DNA of 64,000 bases from Thauera sp034005275 (GTDB lineage: Bacteria; Pseudomonadota; Gammaproteobacteria; Burkholderiales; Rhodocyclaceae), in contig JAVEVA010000002.1 of the NCBI GenBank assembly GCA_034005275.1, forward strand, positions 1 through 64,000. The letters are read 5' to 3'. The notes below the pieces were generated by a model. It saw only the letters and a list, made by a program, of their open reading frames with translations. It made no database searches and had not been told where the DNA came from. Shown here piece by piece: positions 32,808 through 41,823 of this stretch. Positions within the stretch are counted from its first letter, which is position 1; every line of letters begins with the position of its first letter. A program made the position numbers and the translations under genes.

Positions 32808-33918
32808 ACACAATCCCGCTGCGGCCGAGGCCAGCGGTCCGCCTCAGCGCAAGATCATCCACTGCGATTGCGACTGCTTTTACGCCGCGATCGAAGTGCG
32901 CGACCGCCCCGAGCTGGCAGGTTTGCCGGTGGCGGTCGGCGGACGGGCGGAAAGTCGGGGAGTGATCGCCACCTGCAACTACGTCGCGCGCGGTTTTGGC
33001 GTGCGTTCGGCGATGCCGACCGCACGAGCCTTGCGCCTGTGTCCGCAGCTGGTGCTGCTGAGTCCTGATTTCACCCGCTACCGCGCCGCCTCGCGCCAGA
33101 TTCTGGATATTTACCGCGACTACACGGCGCTGGTCGAGCCGTTGTCGCTCGACGAAGCCTATCTTGATGTCACCGGGGTCGGACATTGCCAGGGTTCAGC
33201 AAGCTTGATGGCGGCCGAAATCCGCGCGCGCATCGCTGCCGAAGTGGGCATCACCGCTTCCGCCGGGATCGCGCCCAACAAATTCATTGCCAAAGTGGCC
33301 AGTGACTGGCACAAGCCCGATGGCCAGTTTGTCGTCCGTCCGCAGGAAGTCGATGCCTTTGTCGCGGCCTTGCCGGTGGACAAGATTTTCGGCGTTGGCA
33401 AAGTGACTGCCGGCAAGCTGCACGCGATGGGGGTGCGCACTTGCGGCGAGCTGCGTGCCTGGAGCGAAGCCGATCTCAGCCACGCTTTTGGCCGTTTCGG
33501 CAGCCGGCTGTACCAGCTGTGTCGCGGCATCGACCAGCGGCCAGTCAGCCCGGATCGCATCCGCAAATCGGTATCGGTGGAAACCACTTACACCCCCGAT
33601 CTGGCCGATCTGGAAGCCTGTCGCCACGCCCTGCCCGCTCTGATCGACGACTTGTGCCAGCGCCTTGCCGCCAGCCACGGCCACCGCGCACTGCACAAGG
33701 CAGTGGTCAAGATCCGCTTTGCCGATTTCAGTCACACCACGGCTGAATGTCTCAGTAACCGTGCCGAAACCGCGACCTGGCTGCAGCTGCTTGACGAAGC
33801 CTGGGCCCGGCGGCCCGGCCCGGTACGACTGCTCGGCGTCGGCGTGCGTTTCGTGGACCGCGAAACCGGCCCTGCCGCGCCGGCCAGCGCACCGGAGCAG
33901 ATCACCCTCCAGTTCTGA
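32794..33918 (+). CDS. dinB: DNA polymerase IV (Y-family, DinB)
   Basis: Error-prone translesion polymerase. Visible motifs are IIHCDCDCFYAAIEVRD with the first catalytic Asp, GVIATCNYVARGFGVRSAM, and LSLDEAYLDVTG with the second catalytic acidic pair. The little finger region ends in a polymerase beta-clamp-binding-like tail ITLQF. I use the ATG at 32794 (374 residues); it overlaps the SprT-like gene by 14 bp. Confidence 0.95.
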   Translation: MRPAEHNPAAAEASGPPQRKIIHCDCDCFYAAIEVRDRPELAGLPVAVGGRAESRGVIATCNYVARGFGVRSAMPTARALRLCPQLVLLSPDFTRYRAASRQILDIYRDYTALVEPLSLDEAYLDVTGVGHCQGSASLMAAEIRARIAAEVGITASAGIAPNKFIAKVASDWHKPDGQFVVRPQEVDAFVAALPVDKIFGVGKVTAGKLHAMGVRTCGELRAWSEADLSHAFGRFGSRLYQLCRGIDQRPVSPDRIRKSVSVETTYTPDLADLEACRHALPALIDDLCQRLAASHGHRALHKAVVKIRFADFSHTTAECLSNRAETATWLQLLDEAWARRPGPVRLLGVGVRFVDRETGPAAPASAPEQITLQF

Positions 33919-34034
33919 AGCCCTGCCGGCAATGGCGACCCGACGCCGAACGGCACAAAGCCTGAAGGGCTGCGTTATCATCCCAACCCCGCTGAGACCG
34001 CCTGCAGGCGGCGCACTGATACTGAATTTCGACC

Positions 34035-36476
34035 ATGTCCGCTTCCCAGGATCATCCTGAGCTGTTTCCTTCTGCGCCAGATTCACCTGACGCTGGCGCA
34101 ACGCCATCCCTGCCGAGCGACGCCGGCGTACTGCCCCCACTGGCCTTGCCGGTCGCCCCACCTCCGCCGCCGCTGCCGCCTGCCGGCGATGATGGCGGAG
34201 AGGACGGCGATGACGAGGACGGCGAACGCCTGCGTCTGGACCGTTTCGCCGAACGCGCCTATCTCGCCTATGCGATGAGCGTGGTCAAGTCGCGCGCCCT
34301 GCCCCAGGTCGAAGACGGCATGAAGCCGGTGCAGCGCCGCATTCTCTACGCGATGAACGAGATGCGCCTGTCGGCGACTGCCAAGCACGTCAAGTCGGCG
34401 CGGGTGGTCGGTGACGTGATCGGCAAATATCATCCGCATGGCGACAGCAGCGTCTATGAAGCGATGGTGCGCGTCGCCCAGGATTTTTCGCTGCGCTATC
34501 CGCTGGTCGACGGTCAGGGCAACTTCGGCTCGCGCGACGGCGATTCCGCCGCAGCGATGCGCTACACCGAATGCCGACTGACGCCAATTGCCGAACTGCT
34601 GTTGAGCGAAATCGATCGTGGCACGGTCGATTTTCTGCCCAACTACGACGGCGCATTTGAAGAACCGCAACTGCTGCCGGCACGGCTGCCTTTCGTGCTG
34701 CTCAATGGCGCTTCCGGCATTGCGGTCGGCATGGCGACCGAAATTCCGCCGCACAACCTCAACGAAGTCGCCGCTGCGGCCAGCCTGCTGATCCGCCAGC
34801 CTGAAGCGAGTCTCGATCAGGTGCTGGCCCTGCTGCCCGGACCCGATTACCCCGGCGGTGGTCAGCTGATCTCTTCGCCGCAGACCATCCGCGACGCCTA
34901 CAGCAGCGGCCGGGGCAGTTTGCGCCTGCGCGCGCGCTGGGAGTTCGAGACTCTGGCGCGCAACCAGTGGCGGGTGATCATTCACGAGCTACCGCATGGC
35001 GTGTCCACCGCCCAGGTGCTGTCGGAAATCGAAACGCTGACCAATCCTCAGCCCCGCGCCGGCAAGAAAGAGCTCAGCCAGGAGCAGAAGAACCTCAAGC
35101 AGCTGGTACTGGGCGTGCTCGACAGCGTGCGCGACGAGTCGAGCGACAAGGCGCCGGTGCGCATCGTGCTCGAACCGAAATCCAGCCGCCAGAGCCGCGA
35201 CGAATTCATCGCCGTGCTGCTCGCCCACACCAGCCTGGAAACTTCGCTGTCGCTCAATCTGACCATGATTGGCCGCGACGGCCGGCCGCAGCAGAAAAAC
35301 CTGCTGCAGATCCTCCATGAATGGATCGACTTCCGTTATCTCACCCTCGGGCGCCGCACGCAGCATCGCCTTGGCGAAGTCGATCGTCGCATCCACATTC
35401 TCGAAGGACGGATGATCGCCTTCCTTCACATCGAGGAAGTGATCCGGGTCATCCGCGAATCGGACGAGCCCAAGCCGGCGCTGATCGCCGCTTTTGCGCT
35501 CAGCGAAACCCAGGCCGAGGACATTCTTGAAATCCGCCTGCGCCAGCTCGCCCGCCTCGAAGGTTTCCGCATTGAGCAGGAACTGAACAGCTTGCGCGAA
35601 GAACGCGACCAGCTGCAGCACCTGCTCGACCACCGTCAGGCGATGACCCGCCTGCTGCTGAAGGAAATCAGCGACGACAGCAAGAAGTACGGCGATGCGC
35701 GTCGCACCCTGGTCGAAGCCGTCGCCGCCGTGGCGCCGGCCGAGATTCGTGTCGCCGACGAGCCGGTGACGGTGATCGTCTCGCGCAATGGCTGGGTGCG
35801 CGCGCGTCAAGGTCATGGCTTGGATGCGGCCGCGATCAGCTACAAGACCGGCGACTTCCCTTTTGCGTTGATCGAAACCCGCACCACCTGGCCGCTGATC
35901 GTGCTCGACAGCAAAGGTCGGGCCTACACGGTGAAGGTCAGCGATCTGCCTGGCGGGCGCGGCGACGGCAGCCCGGTCACCACTCTGGTCGAATTTCAGG
36001 ATGGCGCCCGCATGGCGCAGGTGCTCAGTGATGAGCCGGGCGCGCTTTACCTGTTTGCCAACAGCGGCGGCTATGGCTTGCTCGCCAGCATCGCCGACAC
36101 CAGCAGCCGTCAACGTGCCGGCAAAGCTTTCCTCAAACTCGAAGACGGCGAGCAGCTGCTCGCGCCGGCGCCGGTGCACGGCAACTGGGTGGCAGCGATC
36201 AGCGACAGCGGGCGTCTGCTCGTCTTTGCTCGCGCCGAACTCAAGCAGCAAAGTGGCGGCCGGGGCGTGATCCTCGCCGCGCTGGATGCTGATGAACAGC
36301 TGGCGGCGGTGGCAGTGCCGGCTGACGATGTGGTGCTCAGCATCGAAGGCAGTGGCCGGGGCGGCAAAGCGATTGTTCAGCAGCTCAAACCGGCGCAGCG
36401 CGAAGCCTTGCGCCACCGTCGCGCCCGTCGCGGCAGCGCGCTGACGCCGAAGATCAAGCCGGAGCGGATGTACTGA
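34035..36476 (+). CDS. parC: DNA topoisomerase IV subunit A
   Basis: The DNA-cleaving subunit that, with ParE, decatenates chromosomes. Conserved features are VEDGMKPVQRRILYAMNEM, the quinolone region HPHGDSSVYEAMV with the wild-type-like Ser and Glu, and RYTECRLTPIAELLL with the catalytic Tyr. At 813 residues it is longer than usual because of an N-terminal Pro/Asp/Gly-rich extension (about 1-70). parE is not in the window. A 13-bp repeat triplet covers the stop codon. Confidence 0.95.
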   Translation: MSASQDHPELFPSAPDSPDAGATPSLPSDAGVLPPLALPVAPPPPPLPPAGDDGGEDGDDEDGERLRLDRFAERAYLAYAMSVVKSRALPQVEDGMKPVQRRILYAMNEMRLSATAKHVKSARVVGDVIGKYHPHGDSSVYEAMVRVAQDFSLRYPLVDGQGNFGSRDGDSAAAMRYTECRLTPIAELLLSEIDRGTVDFLPNYDGAFEEPQLLPARLPFVLLNGASGIAVGMATEIPPHNLNEVAAAASLLIRQPEASLDQVLALLPGPDYPGGGQLISSPQTIRDAYSSGRGSLRLRARWEFETLARNQWRVIIHELPHGVSTAQVLSEIETLTNPQPRAGKKELSQEQKNLKQLVLGVLDSVRDESSDKAPVRIVLEPKSSRQSRDEFIAVLLAHTSLETSLSLNLTMIGRDGRPQQKNLLQILHEWIDFRYLTLGRRTQHRLGEVDRRIHILEGRMIAFLHIEEVIRVIRESDEPKPALIAAFALSETQAEDILEIRLRQLARLEGFRIEQELNSLREERDQLQHLLDHRQAMTRLLLKEISDDSKKYGDARRTLVEAVAAVAPAEIRVADEPVTVIVSRNGWVRARQGHGLDAAAISYKTGDFPFALIETRTTWPLIVLDSKGRAYTVKVSDLPGGRGDGSPVTTLVEFQDGARMAQVLSDEPGALYLFANSGGYGLLASIADTSSRQRAGKAFLKLEDGEQLLAPAPVHGNWVAAISDSGRLLVFARAELKQQSGGRGVILAALDADEQLAAVAVPADDVVLSIEGSGRGGKAIVQQLKPAQREALRHRRARRGSALTPKIKPERMY

Positions 36477-36504
36477 GTGAATGTACTCAGTGGATGTACT
36501 GAGC
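36466..36504. repeat. Three tandem 13-bp repeats over the parC stop codon
   Basis: GGATGTACTGAGT (36466-36478), GAATGTACTCAGT (36479-36491) and GGATGTACTGAGC (36492-36504). The parC stop TGA lies in the first unit. The array ends 6 bp before the stop codon of the convergent acyltransferase gene. Confidence 0.88.
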
Positions 36505-36509
36505 TTCGA

Positions 36510-37526
36510 TCAAGCGCGACGCAGGAAACGGTTTTCGACTCCATGCCACATCAGCACCGCTCCGCCGAGGGTGGCGCACAGCACGGCCAGCAGGAATAGC
36601 AGCGGCTGGCCGGCGAACCAGCCTTTGGCGATGAAGCACTGGATGAGCGGGAAGTGCAGGATGTAGACGCCGTAGGAAAAATCGCCGTATTTGCCGATCC
36701 TGAGAGGCGGGGTAAACAGAGCAAGAAACAGGACCACACCACCCAGTGCCAGCGGCTCAAGCGCGTCCAGCGGCCAGTGAGCGTTAAGCAACAGGATCAG
36801 CACTGCCAGGACAAAGATCGGATAGCGATGGCGGGCGAAGAAGTCGAGCTGGTAGTAGCACAAGGCGCCGACGATGAAATAGCCCAGCTGGCCAGGAAGC
36901 TGGCGCGCCAGCTCGGCATGCGGCAGCGAGCTGCCCTGCGCACCCAGCCAGGCACAGCCCGCCTGATAGGCCAGCGCGCCCAGATAGGCCAGCAACATCA
37001 CCCGCAGCTGGCCGTAACGGCGGAACAGGCCAACCAGCACCGGGACGCTGAGATAAAACATCACCTCGATTTTCAGCGTCCATAAAGCACCATTCACGGC
37101 ACGCAAGGGATTGTGCTCGAACACCCCGGGCAAGGTCGATTGCAGGAAATTGAGGAACAGCAGGTTGGCCGCCAGATAACGCAGCCAGTCAACATTGAAA
37201 TACGCTGCCAGCGGACGGGCACTGAAAGCGGCCAGCAGCACGGCGCTGGCGACGATCATCAGCAGATAGGCAGGGTAGATGCGCCGCAGGCGCTTGCCGG
37301 CATAACTGGCGAGCGAACGCGAACGCTCGTAACTCATCAGGATCAGAAAGCCGCTGATGACGAAAAAGGCTTTTACCGCCAGCAGCGAGGACAACAGGCT
37401 GCCGATCCAGGCCAGTGCCGGTTCGCCGCTCAGCTCTTGCGCATGAACCAGGCACACCGTCAGCGCCAGCAAGAGCCGCAGCAGATCAAAATTGTTGTCA
37501 GCCAGACGTGAATCGGGTACGGACAA
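36510..37526 (-). CDS. Acyltransferase 3 family membrane protein (OafA-like)
   Basis: A 338-residue integral membrane O-acyltransferase with about ten helices. It begins SRLADNNFDLLRLLLALTVCLVHAQEL, the family's conserved N-terminus with the catalytic His (VHAQ), and has SGFLILMSYERSRS and YGVYILHFPLIQ. Members acetylate surface polysaccharides or peptidoglycan; the acceptor here is unknown. It converges on parC with only 33 bp between. Confidence 0.88.
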   Translation of the reverse strand: MSVPDSRLADNNFDLLRLLLALTVCLVHAQELSGEPALAWIGSLLSSLLAVKAFFVISGFLILMSYERSRSLASYAGKRLRRIYPAYLLMIVASAVLLAAFSARPLAAYFNVDWLRYLAANLLFLNFLQSTLPGVFEHNPLRAVNGALWTLKIEVMFYLSVPVLVGLFRRYGQLRVMLLAYLGALAYQAGCAWLGAQGSSLPHAELARQLPGQLGYFIVGALCYYQLDFFARHRYPIFVLAVLILLLNAHWPLDALEPLALGGVVLFLALFTPPLRIGKYGDFSYGVYILHFPLIQCFIAKGWFAGQPLLFLLAVLCATLGGAVLMWHGVENRFLRRA

Positions 37527-37706
37527 AGGCTCCTCCTGTATTCTGCCGCCGACGGAGGTGGCAGATCGCGCCGGCGATTATAAGCGGCGCTGCCCTGGCC
37601 CCTGCCCTTGACCTTGATTGACCTTGCCCCTCCCCTGCCCTGTCCGTCATCGGCCGCCGCGGTTATCATGCCGCCTGGCTGTTTTTCTCTTCTTTCCAGG
37701 CTGATC

Positions 37707-39242
37707 ATGAATCTGTTGCGCGCCCTCGCCACCGTGAGCGGCATGACTTTGCTGTCCCGCATTCTCGGCTTTGTGCGCGACTTCGTCATCGCGCGCGCCT
37801 TTGGCGCCGGGATGGCGACTGACGCTTTCTTCGTCGCTTTCCGCCTGCCCAATCTGCTGCGGCGGCTGTTTGCCGAAGGCGCGTTTGCGCAAGCTTTTGT
37901 CCCCATTGTTGCCGAATACAAAAATCGTGAAGGCGAAGCGGCCACTCATGTACTGGTGAGCCGGGTCGCCACCCTGCTGGCGCTGGTGGTGGCAGTGGTC
38001 GCTGCGCTCGGCGCCCTGGCAGCACCGTGGATCATTTACCTCTCTGCTCCCGGCTTCAGCGCTGACGCCGACAAGTTCGCGCTGACGGTCCAGCTTACCC
38101 GCATCACTTTTCCCTATATTTTCTTCATGGCGCTGGTGGCACTGGCTGGCGGGGTGCTCAATACCTGGAGCCGCTTTGCCATTCCAGCCTTCACTCCAGT
38201 GTTGCTCAATCTGAGCTTCATCGGCATGGCGCTGTTTGCCGCCCCCTGGTTCGATCCACCGGTGCTGGCGCTCGCCTGGGCCGTGTTCATCGGCGGCCTG
38301 GCACAGTTGCTGCTGCAGCTGCTGCCTTTGCGTCGCATCGGCATGTTGCCGCGCTTTGATCTGAATCTGTCCGATCCTGGCGTGCGCCGCATCCTCAAGC
38401 TGATGGCACCTGCCCTGCTCGGCGTGTCGGTGAGCCAGATTTCACTGCTGATCAACACCGTGTTCGCTTCCTTTCTCGAAAGCGGCAGCGTGTCCTGGCT
38501 GTATTACGCCGACCGCCTGATGGAGTTCCCCGCCGGCCTGCTCGGCGTCGCACTCGGCACCGTGCTGCTGCCCAGCCTGTCGCGACTGCACAGTGATGAC
38601 AAGGGTGAGGATTTTTCCGCCCTGCTCGACTGGGGACTGCGGCTGACCCTGCTGCTCACCCTGCCGGCGGCGCTGGGGCTGGCGCTGCTGGCGCTGCCGT
38701 TGATCGCCAGTCTGTTCAACTATGGCGCGTTCAGCGCGGCCGACGCGCTGCAGACGCGCAGCGCACTGCTGGCCTACAGCGTTGGCCTCACCGGCCTGAT
38801 TCTGGTGAAAGTGCTCGCGCCCGGCTTTTATGCCCGTCAGGACATCCGCACCCCGGTGCGCATCGCGATCTTCACCCTGTTTGCCACCCAGCTGATGAAC
38901 CTCGCCTTTGTCTTTCCGCTGCGCCATGCCGGGCTGGCGCTGGCGATCGGACTCGCCTCCTGCCTCAATGCCGGCCTGCTGTGGCACGGGCTGCGCAAAC
39001 GCGCGATCTATCGACCACAGCCGGGCTGGGGACGTTTCATCGGCAAGATGATGCTGGCGCTGACGGTGATGGCGGGAGTGATCCTTGCCACCGCCGGCAG
39101 CGACCAGCTGTGGCTCAGCCTGAGCGCTGGCGAACGCGTGCTGCGCCTGACGCTGGTGATTGCAGCGGCGATTCTGGCTTACTTTGCCAGTTTGTTTGCG
39201 CTCGGCTTCCGCCTGCGTGATTTCAGCCGGCGTGCCGCCTGA
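37707..39242 (+). CDS. murJ: Lipid II flippase MurJ
   Basis: Flips lipid-linked peptidoglycan precursors across the inner membrane. The protein begins MNLLRALATVSGMTLLSRILGF and has the ARAFGAGMATDAFFVAFRLPNLLRR and AEGAFAQAFVPI signatures, with about 14 helices over 511 residues. I chose ATG 37707; the longer frame from 37608 reads low-complexity intergenic DNA with TTGACC repeats. Confidence 0.96.
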   Translation: MNLLRALATVSGMTLLSRILGFVRDFVIARAFGAGMATDAFFVAFRLPNLLRRLFAEGAFAQAFVPIVAEYKNREGEAATHVLVSRVATLLALVVAVVAALGALAAPWIIYLSAPGFSADADKFALTVQLTRITFPYIFFMALVALAGGVLNTWSRFAIPAFTPVLLNLSFIGMALFAAPWFDPPVLALAWAVFIGGLAQLLLQLLPLRRIGMLPRFDLNLSDPGVRRILKLMAPALLGVSVSQISLLINTVFASFLESGSVSWLYYADRLMEFPAGLLGVALGTVLLPSLSRLHSDDKGEDFSALLDWGLRLTLLLTLPAALGLALLALPLIASLFNYGAFSAADALQTRSALLAYSVGLTGLILVKVLAPGFYARQDIRTPVRIAIFTLFATQLMNLAFVFPLRHAGLALAIGLASCLNAGLLWHGLRKRAIYRPQPGWGRFIGKMMLALTVMAGVILATAGSDQLWLSLSAGERVLRLTLVIAAAILAYFASLFALGFRLRDFSRRAA

Positions 39243-39288
39243 GCCACATCCATCGAAGAACTGCTGAAAACACGAGGAAAATGCGCCC

Positions 39289-39867
39289 ATGAACACCCTG
39301 GAACAGTTGCTGCCGGAATGGCTGCATCCCTGGCTGGAAGTGATCACCATCACCAGCCAGATCATCCTGATCCTCATCGTGGCAGTGCTGCTCAATACCG
39401 TGGTGCGCCGCCTCTCCCGTCGCCTCGGCGAAATCTATCAGCTGCCGGACGAATTCCTGCTTGGTTTCCGCCGTGTCAGCGCGGTGCTGATTCACGCCAC
39501 CGCGCTGCTGATGGTGCTCGACCGGCTCGGGGTTTCCGGCACCGTGTTATGGACCGCGTTCACCGGCTTCACCGCCGTGGCGGCAGTGGCTTTTTTCGCC
39601 GCCTGGAGCGTGCTGTCGAACATCTTCTGCGCAGTGCTGATCGTCACCAGCCGTCCGTTTCGCCTGCACGACTTTGTCGAACTGATCGAGAACGGCGAAA
39701 AGCCCGGCTTCAAAGGCCAGGTAGTCGATATCAACCTGATCTACACCACTTTGCAGGAAAGCATGGATGACGGCAGCGAAACCCTGATCCACGTTCCGAA
39801 CAGCCTGTTCTTCCAGCGCGCAACCCGGCGCTGGAAGAAATTTCCGCAATCCAGACTCAATCGATGA
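39289..39867 (+). CDS. Small mechanosensitive (MscS-family) channel
   Basis: A 192-residue MscS-like protein with membrane helices (ITSQIILILIVAVLLNTVVRRLS and ISAVLIHATALLMVLDRLG) and the conserved pore helix-beta segment FTGFTAVAAVAFFAAWSVLSN, followed by RPFRLHDFVELIE. It is shorter than E. coli MscS and lacks the large C-terminal vestibule. It probably opens under hypo-osmotic stress. It converges on the ankyrin gene with 3 bp between. Confidence 0.88.
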   Translation: MNTLEQLLPEWLHPWLEVITITSQIILILIVAVLLNTVVRRLSRRLGEIYQLPDEFLLGFRRVSAVLIHATALLMVLDRLGVSGTVLWTAFTGFTAVAAVAFFAAWSVLSNIFCAVLIVTSRPFRLHDFVELIENGEKPGFKGQVVDINLIYTTLQESMDDGSETLIHVPNSLFFQRATRRWKKFPQSRLNR

Positions 39868-39884
39868 TCCTCAGTCGATGATCA
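39857..39884. repeat. 14-bp tandem repeat over the convergent stop codons of the MscS and ankyrin genes
   Basis: TCAATCGATGATCC (39857-39870) and TCAGTCGATGATCA (39871-39884) differ at two positions. The first contains the MscS stop codon and the second starts with the ankyrin gene stop. Confidence 0.8.
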
Positions 39885-40593
39885 GCTGCAGTGCCGGCTC
39901 AGGCAGACCACGGCGCTGGCGTTCAGCTGCAATCAGGCCGGCGATGTCGGTGTTGCGGTTCTGCAGTGCCCAGGCATCGGCCGACAGTCCGGCATCGTTG
40001 AGCGCGTTGAGATCGGTCTGTTTCAGCTGGAGCAGGACGCGCACCACGGCCGCGTGGCCGTTGCGCGCCGCCAGCATCAGCGTCGTGGCCTGATTGGGCG
40101 CACGCGCATTGACCTCGGCACCAGCGGCGATCAGCTGTTCCAGCAAGGCGGTCCGTCCTTCGAAGGCGGCGTAGTGCAGCGGCGTCCAGCCATCATGGTT
40201 GACCGCCGCGCCGGCAGCGATCAGCCGTTTTGCCACCGCTTCGTGACCACCCAGTACCGCCAGCATCAGCGCCGAATCGCCGGCCGGATTGCGGTAATCA
40301 AGCGCTGCGCCGGCCTTGAGCAACACTTCGACACTGGCGAGCTGACCTTCACGTGCAGCAAGAATGAGTAGCGAATTGCCGTGATCATCACGACTGTCGG
40401 CCTGAATGCCGCTCTGGATGATGCGGCTCAGACCGCTGGCATCGCCGACATTGGCAGCCGTGCGAGCATCGTCAAAGCTGGCGGCAAAGACCGCACACTG
40501 CACACCGAGCAGGACGGCGAGCACACTGTGGCGCAGCCGCGAAGGTTTGAAGGTAAAACGGGACAGGGCGGATTCAGGACGGACGTTGGGCAT
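39871..40593 (-). CDS. Secreted ankyrin-repeat protein
   Basis: A 240-residue protein with a hydrophobic export signal (RHSVLAVLLGVQCAVFAA) and about four to five ankyrin repeats (DDHGNSLLILAAREGQLASVEVLL, DGWTPLHYAAFEGRTALLEQLI and others). Ankyrin repeats bind proteins; the partner is unknown. I choose ATG 40593, which overlaps the tatD stop by 20 bp; earlier start codons lie deep in tatD. Confidence 0.85.
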   Translation of the reverse strand: MPNVRPESALSRFTFKPSRLRHSVLAVLLGVQCAVFAASFDDARTAANVGDASGLSRIIQSGIQADSRDDHGNSLLILAAREGQLASVEVLLKAGAALDYRNPAGDSALMLAVLGGHEAVAKRLIAAGAAVNHDGWTPLHYAAFEGRTALLEQLIAAGAEVNARAPNQATTLMLAARNGHAAVVRVLLQLKQTDLNALNDAGLSADAWALQNRNTDIAGLIAAERQRRGLPEPALQLIID

Positions 40594-41350
40594 GTTGGAA
40601 AAGGCGGAAAAAGTTGTCGCGGGTGAGTTGGGCAAGTTGTTCGAGCGGCAGTTCGCGCAGACGGGCAATTTCTTCGGCGACATGCACCACCCAGGCCGGC
40701 TCATTGGTCTTGCCCCGCTTCGGTACCGGCGCCAGATACGGGGCATCGGTTTCGATCAGCAGCCGATCGGCAGGCAGCTTGCGGGCAATGTCCTTCAGAT
40801 CCTGCGCATTGCGAAACGTGACGATACCGGAAAACGAAATGTGGAAACCGAGTTCCATCGCCGCTTCGGCGATCTCCCAGGTTTCGGTAAAGCAGTGCAT
40901 CACGCCACCGACCTCAGCCGCGCCTTCTTCGCGCAACAGACGGATGGTGTCGGCCCCTGCATCGCGAGTGTGCACAATCAGCGGCTTGCCACAGGCGCGT
41001 GCTGCACGAATGTGAGTGCGGAAACGCTCACGCTGCCACTCGGGTGCGTCTTTCTGCCAGTAGTAGTCCAGCCCGGTTTCACCGATCGCCACCACTTTCG
41101 GATGGTCAGCGAGTTTGACCAGCGTCGCCACGTCCGGCTCACTGCAATCCGCGTAATCCGGATGGACGCCAACGCTGGCCCACAGCTGGGGGTGACGTTC
41201 GGCCAGCGCCAGCACGCGAGGAAACTCCTCCAGACGGACGCTGATGCACAGCGCCGTATCGACTTGGCTGGCCGCCATGTTGGCGAGGACTTCCGCCTCG
41301 CGCTCGGCGAGTTCGGGAAAATCAAGATGACAATGGGAATCGACAAACAT
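40574..41350 (-). CDS. TatD-family metal-dependent hydrolase
   Basis: A 258-residue TIM-barrel metalloenzyme starting MFVDSHCHLDFPEL, with metal ligands HxH, Glu in AIGETGLDYYW, His in PLIVHTRDA and HCFTE, and Asp in IETDAPYLAP. TatD proteins are DNA exonucleases and possibly peptidases. It follows pilZ on the same strand, in the common proteobacterial order tmk-holB-pilZ-tatD. Confidence 0.95.
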   Translation of the reverse strand: MFVDSHCHLDFPELAEREAEVLANMAASQVDTALCISVRLEEFPRVLALAERHPQLWASVGVHPDYADCSEPDVATLVKLADHPKVVAIGETGLDYYWQKDAPEWQRERFRTHIRAARACGKPLIVHTRDAGADTIRLLREEGAAEVGGVMHCFTETWEIAEAAMELGFHISFSGIVTFRNAQDLKDIARKLPADRLLIETDAPYLAPVPKRGKTNEPAWVVHVAEEIARLRELPLEQLAQLTRDNFFRLFQHAQRPS

Positions 41351-41370
41351 CAGACAGGTCTGGAGAACGA

Positions 41371-41736
41371 TCAGAGGGTATGCGTTGGGCGGGTGGAGCT
41401 GAGGTGGGCACCGAGAATCTGCTCGATACGCGCGCGCAGGGTTTTCGCAGCGTCATCATCGCCAAAATGGATGCCAACTCCCTGCGCCTTGCCGCCCTGA
41501 GCACCGGTCGGGGTGATCCACGCCACCTTGCCGGCAAGCGGATAACGGGTGGGATCATCCATCAGCTGCAGCATCATGAACACTTCGTCGCCCAGCCCAT
41601 ACTGGCGCGAAGTCGGGATGAACAGGCCACCATTTTTCAGGAAGGACATGTAGGCTGCATACAGCGCCGATTTGGAGCTGATGCTCATCGACAGCATGCC
41701 CTGTCTGGCCTGGCTGGACGGTGACTCCTTGCTCAT
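41371..41736 (-). CDS. pilZ: Type IV pilus PilZ protein
   Basis: A 121-residue PilZ-fold protein of the PilZ(PA2960) kind: ARQGMLSMSISSKSALYAAYMSFLKNGGLF and AWITPTGAQGGKAQGVGIHF. It lacks the RxxxR arginine motif, as expected for the version that does not bind c-di-GMP but acts with PilB/FimX in pilus assembly. It lies between holB and tatD. Together with the 2971-9973 cluster it supports functional type IV pili. Confidence 0.93.
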   Translation of the reverse strand: MSKESPSSQARQGMLSMSISSKSALYAAYMSFLKNGGLFIPTSRQYGLGDEVFMMLQLMDDPTRYPLAGKVAWITPTGAQGGKAQGVGIHFGDDDAAKTLRARIEQILGAHLSSTRPTHTL

Positions 41737-41788
41737 CGGCTCGGCTCCCTGTTGGTGTCTTGCTGCAAGATCGGTTGAAGGTGTTCAA

Positions 41789-41820
41789 GGTGCATTCGAC
41801 AGTGGGTGCATTCGACAGTG
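41789..41820. repeat. 16-bp direct repeat just after the holB stop codon
   Basis: GGTGCATTCGACAGTG occurs perfectly at 41789-41804 and 41805-41820, followed by a partial third unit CATTCAG (41821-41827) that contains the holB stop codon at 41824-41826. This also lies just upstream of pilZ on the same strand. Confidence 0.88.
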
Positions 41821-41823
41821 CAT

